DNA of 64,000 bases from NCBI RefSeq assembly GCF_963576675.1, contig NC_088912.1, positions 98,919,895 through 98,983,894 on the forward strand. The letters are read 5' to 3'. Shown piece after piece: positions 34,633 to 46,363 of this stretch. The notes under the pieces are model-generated. The model was not told the DNA's origin. It did not search any database and was given only the letters and a program-made list of their open reading frames with translations. The translations under genes were made by a program, and so were the position numbers. The first letter of the stretch is position 1. Each line of letters begins with the position of its first letter. The stretch comes from Euphorbia lathyris (Eukaryota; Streptophyta; Magnoliopsida; Malpighiales; Euphorbiaceae).

Positions 34633-35029
34633 TTCAGAGGTCACGGGTTCGAATCATAGGAGCGGCTTCTTACCAAAAAAATTGGTGAAGAAGACGTGCC
34701 TCCAGTAGACTCTTATGGTAGGACATTTTCCCGAACCCTCACTTAAATAGGGACGCATAATGCACCAGGCCGCTCTTAAATTGAAATTATAATAAAACCC
34801 AAAATAATAAAAAAGGAATACTATGCTTGCGAAATTAAGGTGGAGGAGGAGTTACGAGCATTTGCTGCGTAACAAAACAAAATGTTTAATATATTTTTAG
34901 CCCCTTTGAATTTGTCTATAAAAGTCAATTGTCTCATTGTACTTTGAAAATGTTCAATTAACCAACTGAATTTGCTTAAATTGACCAATTAACTCTTTAA
35001 AATGTACATATTAGCCCCCTGAACTATCT

Positions 35030-35470
35030 TATAGTGAACCTCGATGTTTGTATGGCAGTGTTAGCCGAACTCTGGGGGCTTTATTTCGGACTTACATTGG
35101 CTTGGGATATAGGTTACAGAAAGGTCCAAGTGGAGCTTGACTCAGAGACTGTCCTCGTAATGATGAATGGGAAGACTGGTAGGCACCACCCACTGGTATG
35201 GCTGTTACTGAGATGTCAGGAGTACATGAGTCAAGATTAGGAGCTAAGCCTGGTTCATACATTTCGAGAAGGGAATCAGGCTACTGACTAGATGTCGAAC
35301 TTCGCAGGGTCGTTTACTTTGGGTCATCACGAGTGCGATGTGCCCCTGTGGGACTCCAAGCTATTCTTCGTGAGGATCGGCTTGGCCGACACTCAAATAG
35401 AATAGGTCGTTAATTTGTTTTTCTTGTTTTGTTTGGGTTTCCACCCTCTTCCGATTACCAAAAAAAAATA
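35030..35470 (+). mobile_element. 5'-truncated L1-type LINE tail
   Basis: RNase H-like sequence VLAELWGLYFGLTLAWDIG, VELDSETVLVMMNG, then after a stop VHTFREGNQATD and the LINE 3' end with an A-run at about 35460. About 440 bp, with internal stops (35238, 35288). Confidence 0.82.
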
Positions 35471-35750
35471 ATTGATTTAGTATGTGTTGAATCCGAAAAT
35501 CGAATCGAACCAAACCAAACCAAACTAAATTAAATTATTTGGTTAAGTTTGTTAATATTATTCCATTAGGTTTGGTTCTCATTTTTGTGTTATTCAGTTT
35601 TTGGTTTTTTACTTTTCAGTTAGACGCGTTGAACACCCATACTTGAGAGATTAAAGACTTCAAGTACATTAAGATAAAGTTGTCGAATTATGCAGAAAAC
35701 TTTAATTAAGAAATGATTCACATAACTTCCAACCGAGTTAATTAGATATA

Positions 35751-35920
35751 GGGGGCGTTTGATTACCTAATTTTCACCTCCTGTTTGCCTTTTCACTTTA
35801 AAAGGCAGAGTTTTAAAGAATTTGGGAATCCATACTTTTTGGAAAAATAGTTTTTCCAACAGCAAACAACAAACCGTAACAACAAATAGTAACAACAAAC
35901 AGCAGGTAACCAAACGGGCC
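35751..35920. mobile_element. Small TIR element (MITE)
   Basis: 170 bp. Inverted termini GGGGGCGTTTGATTACC / GGCCCGTTTGGTTACC, flanked by TA on both sides. The right side is rich in AACAACAAA. The family is uncertain (Tourist- or Stowaway-like by size). Confidence 0.65.
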
Positions 35921-36044
35921 TACAATATAAAAAAAATCTTAAGCTAATACTTAACTTTGCCTTAAATTTTAAAGGCATAATACACATTTGGGTCTCCAAA
36001 CTAAGGTTTCAAGGTCAATTAAATTCTTACACTATCAAAATCAT

Positions 36045-37766
36045 GGGAAAATTACAAAACTGGGTCAAATGGGAGACCCATTTACTCATCCTACTACATA
36101 TCTAGACTGATTTTGTGTGACTTTCCCATAATACCCTCAATATTTACGCACGTCTGTCTCCATCCCGTCTGACTTCGCATATTCGACCATATGCGAAGCT
36201 TGCGAAGCTAATGTTCGGATTTACTTAATGAATTTAGTTCGCATATGCGAAGCCTGCGAAGCTGAAGTTTATTTTGCTTGATGAATTTAGTTCGCATATG
36301 CGAATGCTGGATATGTTTTGAAGCTAATTCGCGAAGTGGTATATAACAAAAAATGGCAAACAACAACGGATTCTAACATTAAAATCATAACATTATCAAA
36401 ATTTACAAGAAGATTGCCACAATAACAACATTCAAATCATAACATTATCAAAATTTACAACAAGATTGCCACAATAAACTCTACTAACGAATCATTTCAA
36501 AGTGAACCTAACTAATCCGGTACCAATCTTGAAACAGATGAGTAATCTTGGTGTGCACCATGTGACACATCCATCCCAAAAGGTCTGGACTTCCATTTCT
36601 CATCCCAGAAGGCCTGGACTTCCAGACCTTTTGGGATGGACGTGTCCCACGGTGCACACCAAGATTACTCATCCGATTTAAAATATGTACCGGATTAGTT
36701 AGGTTCACTTTGAAGATTGGCACCATGGGATGGACGTGTCCCATGGTGCACCCCAAGATTGACACAACCTCTCCTAACCAACCACTTTAGAAGTGAATGT
36801 GTCAATCTTGGGGAAGTTCATCCCGATACAGGAAGGAAAATCATCTCTCCTGCAGCCCAGTACGCCGCCTTCCAGAAAGGGATGTTACATATTCAACCAT
36901 CTATAGAAAAAATTAATCGTGTTAGGCAGTGAAAAAGATGATTTTGGCTTCGCGAAATGAAGATTAGCGAAGCATGCGAATGTAAATGTGCAGGGAAAGA
37001 GATGATTTTGCGAAGTCTGCGAGGTTTGAAACGTGACTATCTATGTCGCATATCGATGCTTTCGCGAAGTCTGCGAGGTCTGAAACGTGAGGATCTATTC
37101 ACAGACTTCGCGAACTAATCGATTCGCGAGGTAGATCCATACGTTTCAGACTCTTTCTCTTCGCAGATCTTCGCGAAATCATCGATTCACGAAGTAGATC
37201 ATCACTTTTCCAGGCTCGTTCTCTTCACAAAGCTTCGCGAAACCATAGATTGCGAAGTGAATTCATGAAAAAACGCAGAAAAAAACAGATACTTACATTT
37301 TTCGCCCCTTTCACCCCCAAAAGCGACAATAACAATATGATAAATGGGAAGAACGAAGGAAATAACGTAGAAAAACCATTTCTTTGATGGTAACAAGAAG
37401 AAAGAAACCAAACAACAAACAGGAAGATGAAAAACCATGGCTTCGTTTTCTAGGGTTGGGAAGTTGCAGAATCAAGAGATGAAGAGAGGAAAAAGATAAA
37501 TTCATTGTGATTTTGACTAAATGGTGCAGATTTCGTGTAATTTAAAGGAAGAAAGGAAGATCAAAAGTCTTGAAATCATTAATGTAGGAGCAACTTTTCG
37601 CATAACCAAGGAGATAGGGGGAGCGGCGGTTCGCGAGTGGTGGAAGTGGGAAGGTTAGGGGTATTATGGAAAAGTCACACAAAATCAGTCTAGATATGTA
37701 GTAGGATGAGTAAATGGGTTAAATATGTAAATGGCCTCCCATTTGACCCAGTTTTGTAATTTTCCC
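36045..37766. mobile_element. Non-autonomous Mutator-like element with about 100-bp TIRs
   Basis: 1,722 bp with terminal inverted repeats of about 100 bp starting GGGAAAATTACAAAACTGGG. It is bounded by the 9-bp duplication CAAAATCAT (36036-36044, 37767-37775). The interior has no transposase. It holds a long hairpin (36499-36712) and many GCGAAG/CTTCGC words in both orientations (36190-36330, 36940-37260). The open frames 36717-36932 and 37202-37438 have no recognisable product. Confidence 0.9.
36499..36712. repeat. Long perfect-type hairpin inside the Mutator-like element
   Basis: Arms of about 95 bp (36499-36594 and about 36617-36712) pair from AAAGTGAACCTAACTAATCC to AAAAGGTCTGGA with only scattered mismatches and one small bulge, around a loop of about 20 nt. 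A third, shorter relative of the CACCATG...GTCCCATGGTG segment follows at 36718-36750. Confidence 0.85.
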
Positions 37767-38339
37767 CAAAATCATTAATCATGTTCCTAAACTTACACTA
37801 TCAAAATCATCAATCATGTTCCTAAACTAAGTAAAAATCATCAATTGAGTCCTAATTATCAACAAAAATCATTAATTGAGGCCTCATCGAAAATGATTCG
37901 GTTGAATAGTTTCAAACCCTCTACCTCAAACTCATTTTGAACCAACACAAAGATTATTACAGTTATATCCAATAATCACAGTTTCTGATTTTAGGATAAG
38001 ATAAAAACTTAATAAATGATTTTTGCTTAGTTCCCCAACATGATTAATGATTTTGATATTTGAGGGTCCTAGTTGACTTTAAAACGTTAGTTTGGGGGAG
38101 CCAAATAGATCTAATGCCAATTTTAAACTTTACTGGATAAGAACACCCAAACAGAAATTTGAAAATTAGGTTGGAAATAGACGAAACTTAATTAGCAAAT
38201 TTAAAAAAGAAATTGAAACGAAGATAAGAATTAAATTAGAAAAAGACTTTTTTTACTTTGCTCCTAAATCAGAGCTGCTGGGTTGAGAAAATTATCTTAA
38301 ACTTACCCTTATATACCTGCGTCCATACCCCGTATTAGG

Positions 38340-38990
38340 GTTCTTTCGTATCTAACCTAACTTGGGTGCTACGTTTTTTTTTTCTGTCGAAAATTTGTTC
38401 TAAATCTACTACAGTTTCTACATCGATCTCTCGTTTGTAGACATCTCGATTACCTCTGTAATCAGAGTTTTCTTATCCCTCGATTTTACTATCCGAACTA
38501 CCTCAGGGTTATGGAAAACCTAACGCAAGATTGCCTCCAACTATCTTTAGCAGATGAAGACGCCGCACCTGTTATAATTCCAGAGGAAGGGTCATTACCT
38601 GCGTTTGATCTCAGATGGAGTGGTATAGGAAGATTTATATCTGATAAATCTATCAATACAGAAGGCATGAAAGTTACACTATCACGACTTGGGAAACCAG
38701 CAGGAGGCATGGCAATAGTCGAACTAGAAGGTAGCCGTTATCTCTTCCAATTTAATCATGAGTTTGACATCAATGCAGTCTTGAATGGAGGCCCATGGTC
38801 GTTCGAAAACAAACTACTCATTATACGAAGAGTAAATAAACCAGAGGATGTACATGGTCTTGAACTCAACGAAGCAGCTTTTTGGATCCAACTACACGGT
38901 CTTCCTGTAGGCTACCGCACAGAAAAAATCGCCACGGCATGTGGTAAATTTGTAGGTACAGTTCTTCGTACAGTTTTGCACCTTAACCCA
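38340..38990 (+). mobile_element. L1-type LINE 5' end with ORF1 N-terminus
   Basis: Open frame 38511-38996. MENLTQDCLQLSLADEDAAP is followed by a DUF4283-type domain (FISDKSINTEGMKVTLSR, GSRYLFQFNHEFDINAVLNG, GPWSFENKLLIIRR, FWIQLHGLPVGYRTEKIA). This is the N-terminal RNA-binding part of plant L1 ORF1. It stops at about 38972 and runs into TTTTGCACCTTAACCC, identical to an end of MITE M1. The rest of ORF1 and all of ORF2 are absent. Confidence 0.82.
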
Positions 38991-39944
38991 AATTAATACT
39001 ATTATGAGATAATAATTTTCTTATTTTCAAGATAATGTAAATAAAACATTTTCTGTTAATAGATAACAGAAACAATTTGTCAGATAGATTTTAATTAGAA
39101 TGTGATATATATAGATAGATTTTATTTAGAATTTGACTCAATAATCTAATTCCAATTAAAACTCCGATCAAAATAACAGAAACAATTTGTTTGTTTTTTT
39201 TTTTTATTCTTCAACATAATAATAATAATAATAATGTAAATAAAATATTTTCCGTGGTTTAATAATGGAATTGGATGTTAATATTTATTAATTCGATGAA
39301 ATATTTTGAATTTTTTTTGTCCAACTCATAAAATAGTTAGTATAATTTTTATTTTAAAAAAAAAATTCCACGTGTAATTGTATGTTTATGATCCGTCACT
39401 AATGAGTAATAAAATGACTCACATGTGAAATGTAAATGACAAGATTCATGAACGATAAGCCAATTTGATGAATTATTTCTAAAATTGACCCAGCTTGAGA
39501 ACGTTAGAGGTAAAATTGCTCTTGGCCGCTAGTGTTAAGGGTAAAATTGCACCATTTTGAACCTTATGGGTAAAATTGCTCCTGGTTACAAATGTTAGAA
39601 ATATTTTTACACCTTATCCCTAAAATTAAACCCGAATTCAGCGTATTATATGTTATTAAATTTTTTTTGAAATGAAATTAATATGATATTAATTAATTAA
39701 TTATTTTTGTCTCAATAAAATATTAAGTAGTTAAGCTGTAAAAGACTTCTTAATTAATTAGGAATTTCATTCTTTAAACACGATAAATAAATAAAATATT
39801 CCTAATCCTAATCTAATTAGGATTAGAAGAATTAATTCCTACATATAGAGTAAAGCTAATCAGCATTTGAATTACAATTTCTGAGCCTTCAGCTATCTAC
39901 CTTTCTTCTTCTTTCTGTTCAACTTCTTCTTTCAAAAGTATCCG
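38991..39944. other. AT-rich flank with MITE M1 copy 4 remnant
   Basis: 39251-39620 is the right part of MITE M1 (arm words TTAGAGGTAAAATTGCTC and the end ATTTTTACACCTTATCCC) with the same right flank as copy 2 (TAAAATTAAAC...GAATTCAGC). This marks the left limit of duplication unit 2, inside the MITE. A pyrimidine-rich leader precedes the F-box start at 39945. Confidence 0.7.
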
Positions 39945-41182
39945 ATGGCTTCCTTTTGTTTGACCAGAAACAGTGAAAACAAACCGTCGTCTACCATCAA
40001 TGATCTTCCATCAGAAATACTGTTAGAAATACTTTACAAACTTACCGTTAAACAACTCCATAGGAATAAGATTGTTTCCAAGCTCTGGTTGTCACTCATC
40101 TCTCATCCTTCCTTTCCTTCCCAATTCGAGATTCGTAAAACTTCTTCTTCTTCTCCTCCAACCAGACAAACCCTAACTTTATATATAAAGTTCTATGATC
40201 TTATGTTTGATTCTTACAAGGGTGAATACCTAAGAAACGAGGGGGACTCATTGTTATGGTCCAATAGTTACATTGAAAATTTTCAGTTTTCCTCCGATTT
40301 TATTCCTATCGAAATTGTTCTTGCTTCGAGTAATGGTCTGTTACTATGCAGAAACGCATGCTTTTACTATGTTTGTAATCCGGTGATAAAGCAACGGGTT
40401 ACCCTTCCTTTCCCACCAACTTGCAGCAAATTTGTTTTATCCGGAATTGTATCTGAATCTACAGATGGTTCGACTCAGGCTCAGATTAAGGTGGTGAAGA
40501 TTGTTAGCAATTCTCGAATTATAAATTCAAACGTTTTGAATATGGAGATATTTGATTCTGCAACTAACAAATGGAAGGTATTAACGACAACAATTGATGC
40601 TGAAGTTATATTTGACACAACTGTTGTTAAAACCGTTGAACATAGAGGAATTTTGTATTGGGCTAGTGATATAAGCCAATTGATCATCGCATTCGATCAA
40701 ACTCGTGATCTCTGTCTTCAGATTCCATTACCCGGAAGCTTGGACAGTTTTCATACTGTTTTTGGAGCAAGCGGAGGTCATCTCTACAATGTACAGATAG
40801 AGTTTCTTCCATCGAATATTATATGTACTGTTTGGAGATGTGACGAGTTTGAAGGAGAATATTATTGGAAAGTTCATCGCTCGATTGATTTGGCTCGATT
40901 GATTTGGATTGGATAGATCAACACATGAATTGGCAACATTGTCTGAAATTTGATCTATTAGACATAGATCCTATGGATTGCAATGTCTTGTATCTTTCAA
41001 CGGTTGATGGAATATCACAGATCAATCGCATTTACTCATTGAATATAGAAAGTAAAGAGACGAGGGGGATCTCCATTTTTCCACTGCAATCGTCAATCAG
41101 ACTATTACATTTATTGAACCGATCTGGCCGGCATCAGGCCCTAGGTTGCCAAACTCCGTTTCAATAGTAAATCGGGTGCAAT
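39945..41182 (+). pseudogene. F-box protein gene, copy 2 (frameshifted near C-terminus)
   Basis: The open part 39945-40916 (323 codons) begins MASFCLTRNSENKP. The F-box motif lies at residues about 20-55 (NDLPSEILLEILYKLTVKQL, VSKLWLSLISHPSF), the segment that binds SKP1 in SCF ubiquitin ligases. An F-box-associated region with SSNGLLLCRN follows. Relative to copy 1, a 14-bp tandem duplication (CTCGATTGATTTGG twice at about 40880-40907) shifts the frame, and a 7-bp deletion lies near 41089. The C-terminal part is therefore read in another frame (40904-41167). It may still produce a truncated F-box protein; I rate a functional gene unlikely. Confidence 0.82.
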
Positions 41183-41440
41183 AGTGTTATTTGTTAACAT
41201 AGTAGTCAATTCAACTAAATATGTTCGTGTTTATAGCCGCTTTCATCAATTCTATTAACTTATTTTGCTGATTTAAGAACAATGTTTTGTAGATTTTAAT
41301 TTGTTGACCGTATGTTTATGTTAATTTGATATAGGAATTGTTTATTTGATAATATAATAAGTAAATTCCAATTTTTTTTTAAAGCACATTGTAGCATTTA
41401 AGTCTGTTAAAGTCAAAACATAAATTGAAAGCAATATAAT

Positions 41441-41780
41441 CCTCTGAAACTATGTTGATTACAAACTCCTTTGTGAATTTTGGAGCAGCTACAATTAATA
41501 TGCTAATCAACAAGAACTGAGTTCCTAAACTCCGGTACTCAAGGGTGGAACCGGTGGCCAGGGCTCTAGACCCCTGCCGATACAATTTGGAAAGCAATAC
41601 ATGAGAATTAATGAAAAGGAGCAAAATAATCCTCTGAAACTATGTTGATTACAAACTCCTTTGTGAATTTTGGAGCAGCTACAATTAATATGCTAATCAA
41701 CAAGAACTGAGTTCCTAAACTCCGGTACTCAAGGGTGGAACCGGTGGCCAGGGCTCTAGACCCCTGCCGATACAATTTGG
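41441..41780. repeat. 190-bp tandem duplication, unit 2 only
   Basis: The stretch from CCTCTGAAACTATGTTG to CCGATACAATTTGG occurs at 41441-41590 and again at 41631-41780, almost identical. Unit 1 has one copy (about 26420-26570). Confidence 0.85.
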
Positions 41781-42121
41781 TTCAACTGCTCTAGACCCCA
41801 ACTTTCTTGTAAGATGTTGTTATATAGCTCTGCCTCGCAATGTGGCATGTAGAATAGTGTTGGCTTTGTCACACATCCGCGCCCATGCTCGTTTATGGGG
41901 CAGAACAGAACAACCTAGTATTTCCAGGACTTGAGATTCTATTGAAGAATGAACTGGATCAAAAACTTCGATGTCCCCTATCAAACTTAACACTTTTTTC
42001 GTTAAGACCGCGATGCTCAGCTGAACTCTAGGAGTTTCCTACGATTCAATGCTGCCAATACCATATATTACCATCAGCATTTTCAACTCTGAGCCCAGAA
42101 CATTTTCAGCTGTCGATCCGA

Positions 42122-42355
42122 TCAATCATTTTCGATGTTGAATACATTTATTGTGCTTCTTTCCATTTTACCATCGTAATATGATCGCTTCAGTTTCTCT
42201 GTTGTCGGATCTACTAGATGATCAGAACCTGAAAAGATGTTGGTGCTCGGAGATGATGCTCCGTAAGTATGGTTCAACTTAGACGTGAATTTGAATCTCA
42301 GAAGCAATGAATTAGTCATAACTCCAACAGAACTTAAACCCATGAGAGCTCCCGA
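42122..42355 (-). pseudogene. Copper-transporting P-type ATPase C-terminal fragment (PAA/HMA-type), copy 2
   Basis: On the minus strand, SGALMGLSSVGVMTNSLLLR then FKFTSKLNHTY and a polar tail end at a stop at 42122. The GALMGLSSVGVMTNSLLLRF segment is the last transmembrane helix region typical of chloroplast PAA-type Cu-ATPases. Longer upstream than copy 1. An intron-acceptor-like TTCCAATTGCAG lies just upstream (about 42400), next to a partial repeat of the exon start. There are no other exons, so it is a fragment. Confidence 0.55.
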
Positions 42356-42837
42356 GATTGAATCTCAGAAGCAATGAATTAGCAGTAACATGCCAGCTGC
42401 AATTGGAAATTCAAAGCTGGGTTAAGATCAAATGATAATGTGGAATAGAACAGTAAGTTTTTGGTTTCTTTTACATCAATTTTATACTAAAATGAGGACC
42501 AAAATCTATGACAAAGCAGCTATATTGCATGGAAATTGACACGGAAATAGAAACAGATATCGGAAAATCATATTTGTTAAAAATATAGGGGTATAGACAA
42601 AGCAACTAGGTTACATGGAAGCCGATATGGATGGAAACAGACACCGGAAAAACCATATTTGTTAAAAATGTAGGAGTATAGACAAAGCAGCTATGTTGCA
42701 TGGAAGCTTATATGGAAATGGTAACCAACACCGGAGAACCATATTTGTTAAACATATACAGGTATATATTTACAAATAAAAAATACATGCAAGTTTATAT
42801 AAAAATCTATGAACTTATAATGCATGTGATTGTTTGT

Positions 42838-42947
42838 TAGCCCATGGCTGCTGCTGCTGCTTTTCCGTTTTCCACGACGAGGTAAGACAACTGTCCATTC
42901 TCCCTTACCCTTATGTTTAGGGTGGGTATTTTAGCAGAAGCAGCCAT
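42838..42947 (-). pseudogene. SRR1-like protein N-terminal fragment, copy 2
   Basis: The minus strand starts ATGGCTGCTTCTGCTAAAAT (MAASAKI) and matches copy 1, but an indel early in the frame scrambles the EWTVVLPRRGK block. The CAG run is shorter (four or five units against seven). Confidence 0.5.
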
Positions 42948-43687
42948 GTTGGTGTAAGGTCCAGAATGATATTATAATGCAAAGATTCAAGCCGCGGTAT
43001 ACAAGAGTTATTCGACACATTGTTCGCAGGTATTTGTTGATGCAATGAATGTTCAAATACCGGGCGCTCCAACCTATTTGAAAACCACAATAGTTCTATC
43101 AGAAGGGATAAACATCACATGAGTATGTTTACTACTAAATAGAGAAGAAAAAGTATTGAATAAAAGGTGCACCATGAGATTTAATCAACCTAGATCTTAC
43201 GGTACAACAACAAAACCTAGATCTCACTGTAAATGAATAAATTCATTTGGTCACTAAGGTCAATGTGAACACTGCTGTACTAATAAAATGCAGCGGACGA
43301 CATCATCACGAGTCATCGTGAGTATGTTTCAAAAGCAGCAGACAATATCATCACGAGTCATCTAAAGAAAAATATATGAAACCACACTCATTCTCGCTAT
43401 CACGAGCGCCATGGATCTAGGATCCCTAGCGCCTTAGTGCGCCATAAGCCTTTAATAACTAGGGTCCCAGCTTGAACAGAATCTATAACATGAGTTTAAA
43501 TCTGCTTCTGGAAAAATAGAAAAGTAACCGAAACAAAAGCTGAATGTAGTATTATAAGCCAATTTCTCTAGACCAAAGAGAAGGAGCTTGAACCTGATGA
43601 GAAATCCTGGCTGCTCTGAGTTAATCTATGACAATTCAAAACAAAATTCAGTTTTACTCCATGGCCTTTTTTAAGAAATGTTTTAAG

Positions 43688-43892
43688 ATTCCAGTTTTCT
43701 GGCACTTCACATGGCTCTTCTTTATAACCTTCAAAGCATACAAGCTTATTTCAGTCAAACTACCATGTAATTTGCACTTACTACTCACCCATGATTCCAG
43801 TTTTCTGGCAGTTCACATGCCTCTTCATTATAACCTTCAAAGCATACAAGCTTATTTCAGTCAAAACACCATGAAACTTACTACTCACCCAT
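43688..43892. repeat. Tandem duplication of about 106 bp
   Basis: ATTCCAGTTTTCTGGCA... to ...ACTACTCACCCATG is present twice (43688-43793, 43794-43892), with small differences. Confidence 0.85.
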
Positions 43893-44784
43893 GATGCATG
43901 GAAACCGATACCGTAAAACATTATTTGTAAGAAAAATTAGCTAGGAAACGGTAATAGAAACCTAAAAGAAACCGAAAAGGATGTGAAACGCCAAAACGCT
44001 AATGAAAAAGAGTTTCTATGCAACATAGCTACTCACAGCTCCTAACTACTCACACGCATTATATACTGTATTGAAATCAGCTGAAGAAACAGCTAGACTA
44101 GTGTTGCTGCAGATATCATTAGCCAGCAGCAAAACAGTGAAGCTTCTCCATATGTTGAAAGCTTCAAACTACACAGAAAATAGAAATTTGGCATAGACAA
44201 ACAGAAATCCAATGAACAATTTAATAGAGCCATTAGAGAAACTCTAGTGGTGGTATTAAAGGACCAATCTGAAATTTTACCGAGACTCCTAGCCACTAGA
44301 ACTACCAAAAAATCAAGTCGCCAGAATCAAGCGAGTCGCTCGATCCAGCGACTTGCTTGCTCTAGATCCATGAGGAGCATACTATACGCGTCCCATGGAG
44401 GAAGAGATACACGCGCAGTGCAAGGAGACAGATGTGAGGCAGATGAGGCAGATGTAATCTTCAATCGCGCGTTGAACGATATTATTTTGAAAGTCTTGTA
44501 ATTAAACATGGCCCACCACTAACCTTTGTCTTTGCGTAATTTATTTTTTAATCAATAATAAAACTAAATGTATCTTTAGTTCTTATTTATTGCTGTTTTT
44601 CTTAAATATTATTGGTGTGTGTTCAGGGTTTAAAAATAAAAAATAAATTTTGCTTAAAAAAATAAAAATAAAACATAAATTTCAATACATAAGTTTCTGG
44701 CCTTCTCCTTCAAAAAAAGTTTATGACCTTCTTCCTAATTTTTTTACCATTGTTCAAAAAAAGTTTCTGACCTTCCCCAAATTT
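43893..44784. other. Unassigned stretch
   Basis: Non-coding, with one open frame at 44247-44501 (84 codons, arginine-rich, no motif) that I do not recognise. GCAGATGAGGCAGATG direct repeats lie at about 44435-44455. Contains no known element. Confidence 0.45.
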
Positions 44785-45136
44785 AGACCTAATATTACAA
44801 TTTAACTCTTAAACTTGTCCAATTGTAAAACATAACCTCTCAAACTTGTCCAATTATAAAACATAACCCAAAATTGCTGACATGGACTCCAATTGAAAAA
44901 ACACGTGAAATACAAAAGTTGCAACACTCATGGAGTGTGATAATCAGATTTTTGGTGTGATATGAATCCAAGGAAACGTTTTTACGGCTTCTTCAAGTAC
45001 AGGTTAAAAAAATTCTCAATTTAGGGTTATGTTTTACAATTGGACAAGTTCAATGGGTAAGTTGTTACAATTGAAAGTTGGAGGGGGTAGTTGTAGCATT
45101 AGGACAAGTTCATGGGGTTATTTGTGTATTAGGCCT
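44785..45136. mobile_element. MITE with AGGCCTAATAC-type termini
   Basis: About 350 bp. Left end AGACCTAATATTACAATTTAA, right end inverted AGGCCTAATACACAAATAAC. The arms share TTGTCCAATTGTAAAACATAACC in inverse orientation. Target duplication not resolved. Confidence 0.65.
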
Positions 45137-45465
45137 TTTATTTATCATCGTTTCTATTTGGATTTTTTTTGTCAATCTCATAATTTTGATCAAAAACTGA
45201 AAATTCGCTCTCTAAAATCACAGATCCAAACAACAATAATTGAAATTATGAAAATAATTGCTGCGTGTCAACCTGAGAATCCCAGAAATGGATGATTACG
45301 AGTCGAAAACATTAAAATTTATATTTTTTTATCAAAGAAATCATGAAAATAATACATATTATTTATGACGACTTTATATTTTTCATCACAAAAAAATTGG
45401 ACAATTTTATATTTTTCGTCACAAAAAATTTGTCGATTTTTCATAAAGTTTTTGTATGCTTATGC

Positions 45466-45510
45466 GGATGAATCTCCTGCCTGGTCTATGGGCAGGCGGG
45501 AGATTCATCC
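45466..45510. repeat. Short hairpin
   Basis: GGATGAATCTCCTGCCTG pairs with CAGGCGGGAGATTCATCC around a 9-nt loop. A partial third copy (GGGAGATTGATCC) follows. Confidence 0.75.
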
Positions 45511-46363
45511 CACCTGACCATAGGCGAGACGGGAGATTGATCCGTCTAGGTATAAAACATGCTGATTCTCTAAAAAAAATAGTTTTGAATTTTTTTTATG
45601 AAAATGATAAAATTATCCAAATAAAAACATTAATAAATAATTTAGAGGCGGTAAATAATAACACTCAAAAAGTAAGGAATAAGCCTATATACATGATTTA
45701 TATAGACAAGTAAAAATCTACAAAGTGCAGAAAAAACTTGAAAGATAAGAAAACGAAAAAAAAATATACTTTTTACGTTTTTTATTGTATTTTGTCCTTT
45801 CTTACCATTTTCATGTTTTTTCTATTATCATGTTTTTTCTGTTTCACTGTATTTTTATGTTTTTCATATTTTATTTCCGTTTTTACGTTTTCTTTTTCTG
45901 TTTTTACTGTATCTTTTATGTTTCCGGTTGTCACGTTTTCACTTTTCCTTTTTATGTTTTTTCACGTTTTCTGATTTTCTTTTTCTCTTTTATTATAATA
46001 TAAACTTTAGATGAAAATAAAAATTAAAAACTATAAAATATTTTTTGATATCACAACCAAATAAAGGAAAATATTTTATTTTTCAACAAAAAAAAAATTA
46101 CCCTTAATATTTTTCTACAAATATATATGAAACCTTAATTAAATTGAAATTAAACAAAAAATGAATATTATTCTTCCTAAATTAAGGTGAAGGGGCATTA
46201 TAACATTTTGGGGCATAATAAACAAAATACCAACAAATAGAGTGCAATCAAGTAATAATAACCATCATACCATTAAAAAAAAAAGTTATCATCATTGTAA
46301 TGGTTTAGTGATAGGAAAATATTTTCATATGAATTACCATAGGATATATTTTTTTTATGTCTT

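Larger units (their letters stand above)
33698..34777 (+). mobile_element. Au-like SINE, copy 1 (split by hAT element)
   Basis: The tRNA-related head has a box-A-like GGTGCAACGGTAAACG (about 33705) and box B GGTCACGGGTTCGAATC (34638-34655). The tail phrase AATGCACCAGGCCGCTCTT matches the conserved 3' end of the plant Au SINE family. The head is interrupted by the hAT element 33742-34632. Its unsplit counterpart is at 46364-46546. Confidence 0.8.
33046..34985. repeat. Duplicated block S, copy 1 (interrupted by hAT and MITE)
   Basis: Homologous to 45711-47366. Both begin near AAGTAAAAAT..., share the T-rich CTTTTTACATTTTTTATTG region, an Au-like SINE, and the phrase GGAATACTATGCTTGCGAAA. Copy 1 is split by an 891-bp hAT insert. 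The open frames at 33077-33336 are low-complexity T-rich sequence, not genes. Confidence 0.85.
35974..38118. mobile_element. Outer Mutator-like MITE split by an inner element
   Basis: Ends GGCATAATACACATTTGG / GGCATTAGATCTATTTGG with a perfect 9-bp duplication AATTTTAAA (35965-35973, 38119-38127). Without the inner insert at 36045-37766 it is about 414 bp. The arms contain repeated AAAATCATTAAT and CAAACTAA words. Confidence 0.88.

Noticed and set aside
44247..44501. 84-codon arginine-rich ORF
   Set aside because: No motif, not conserved in unit 1; probably chance.
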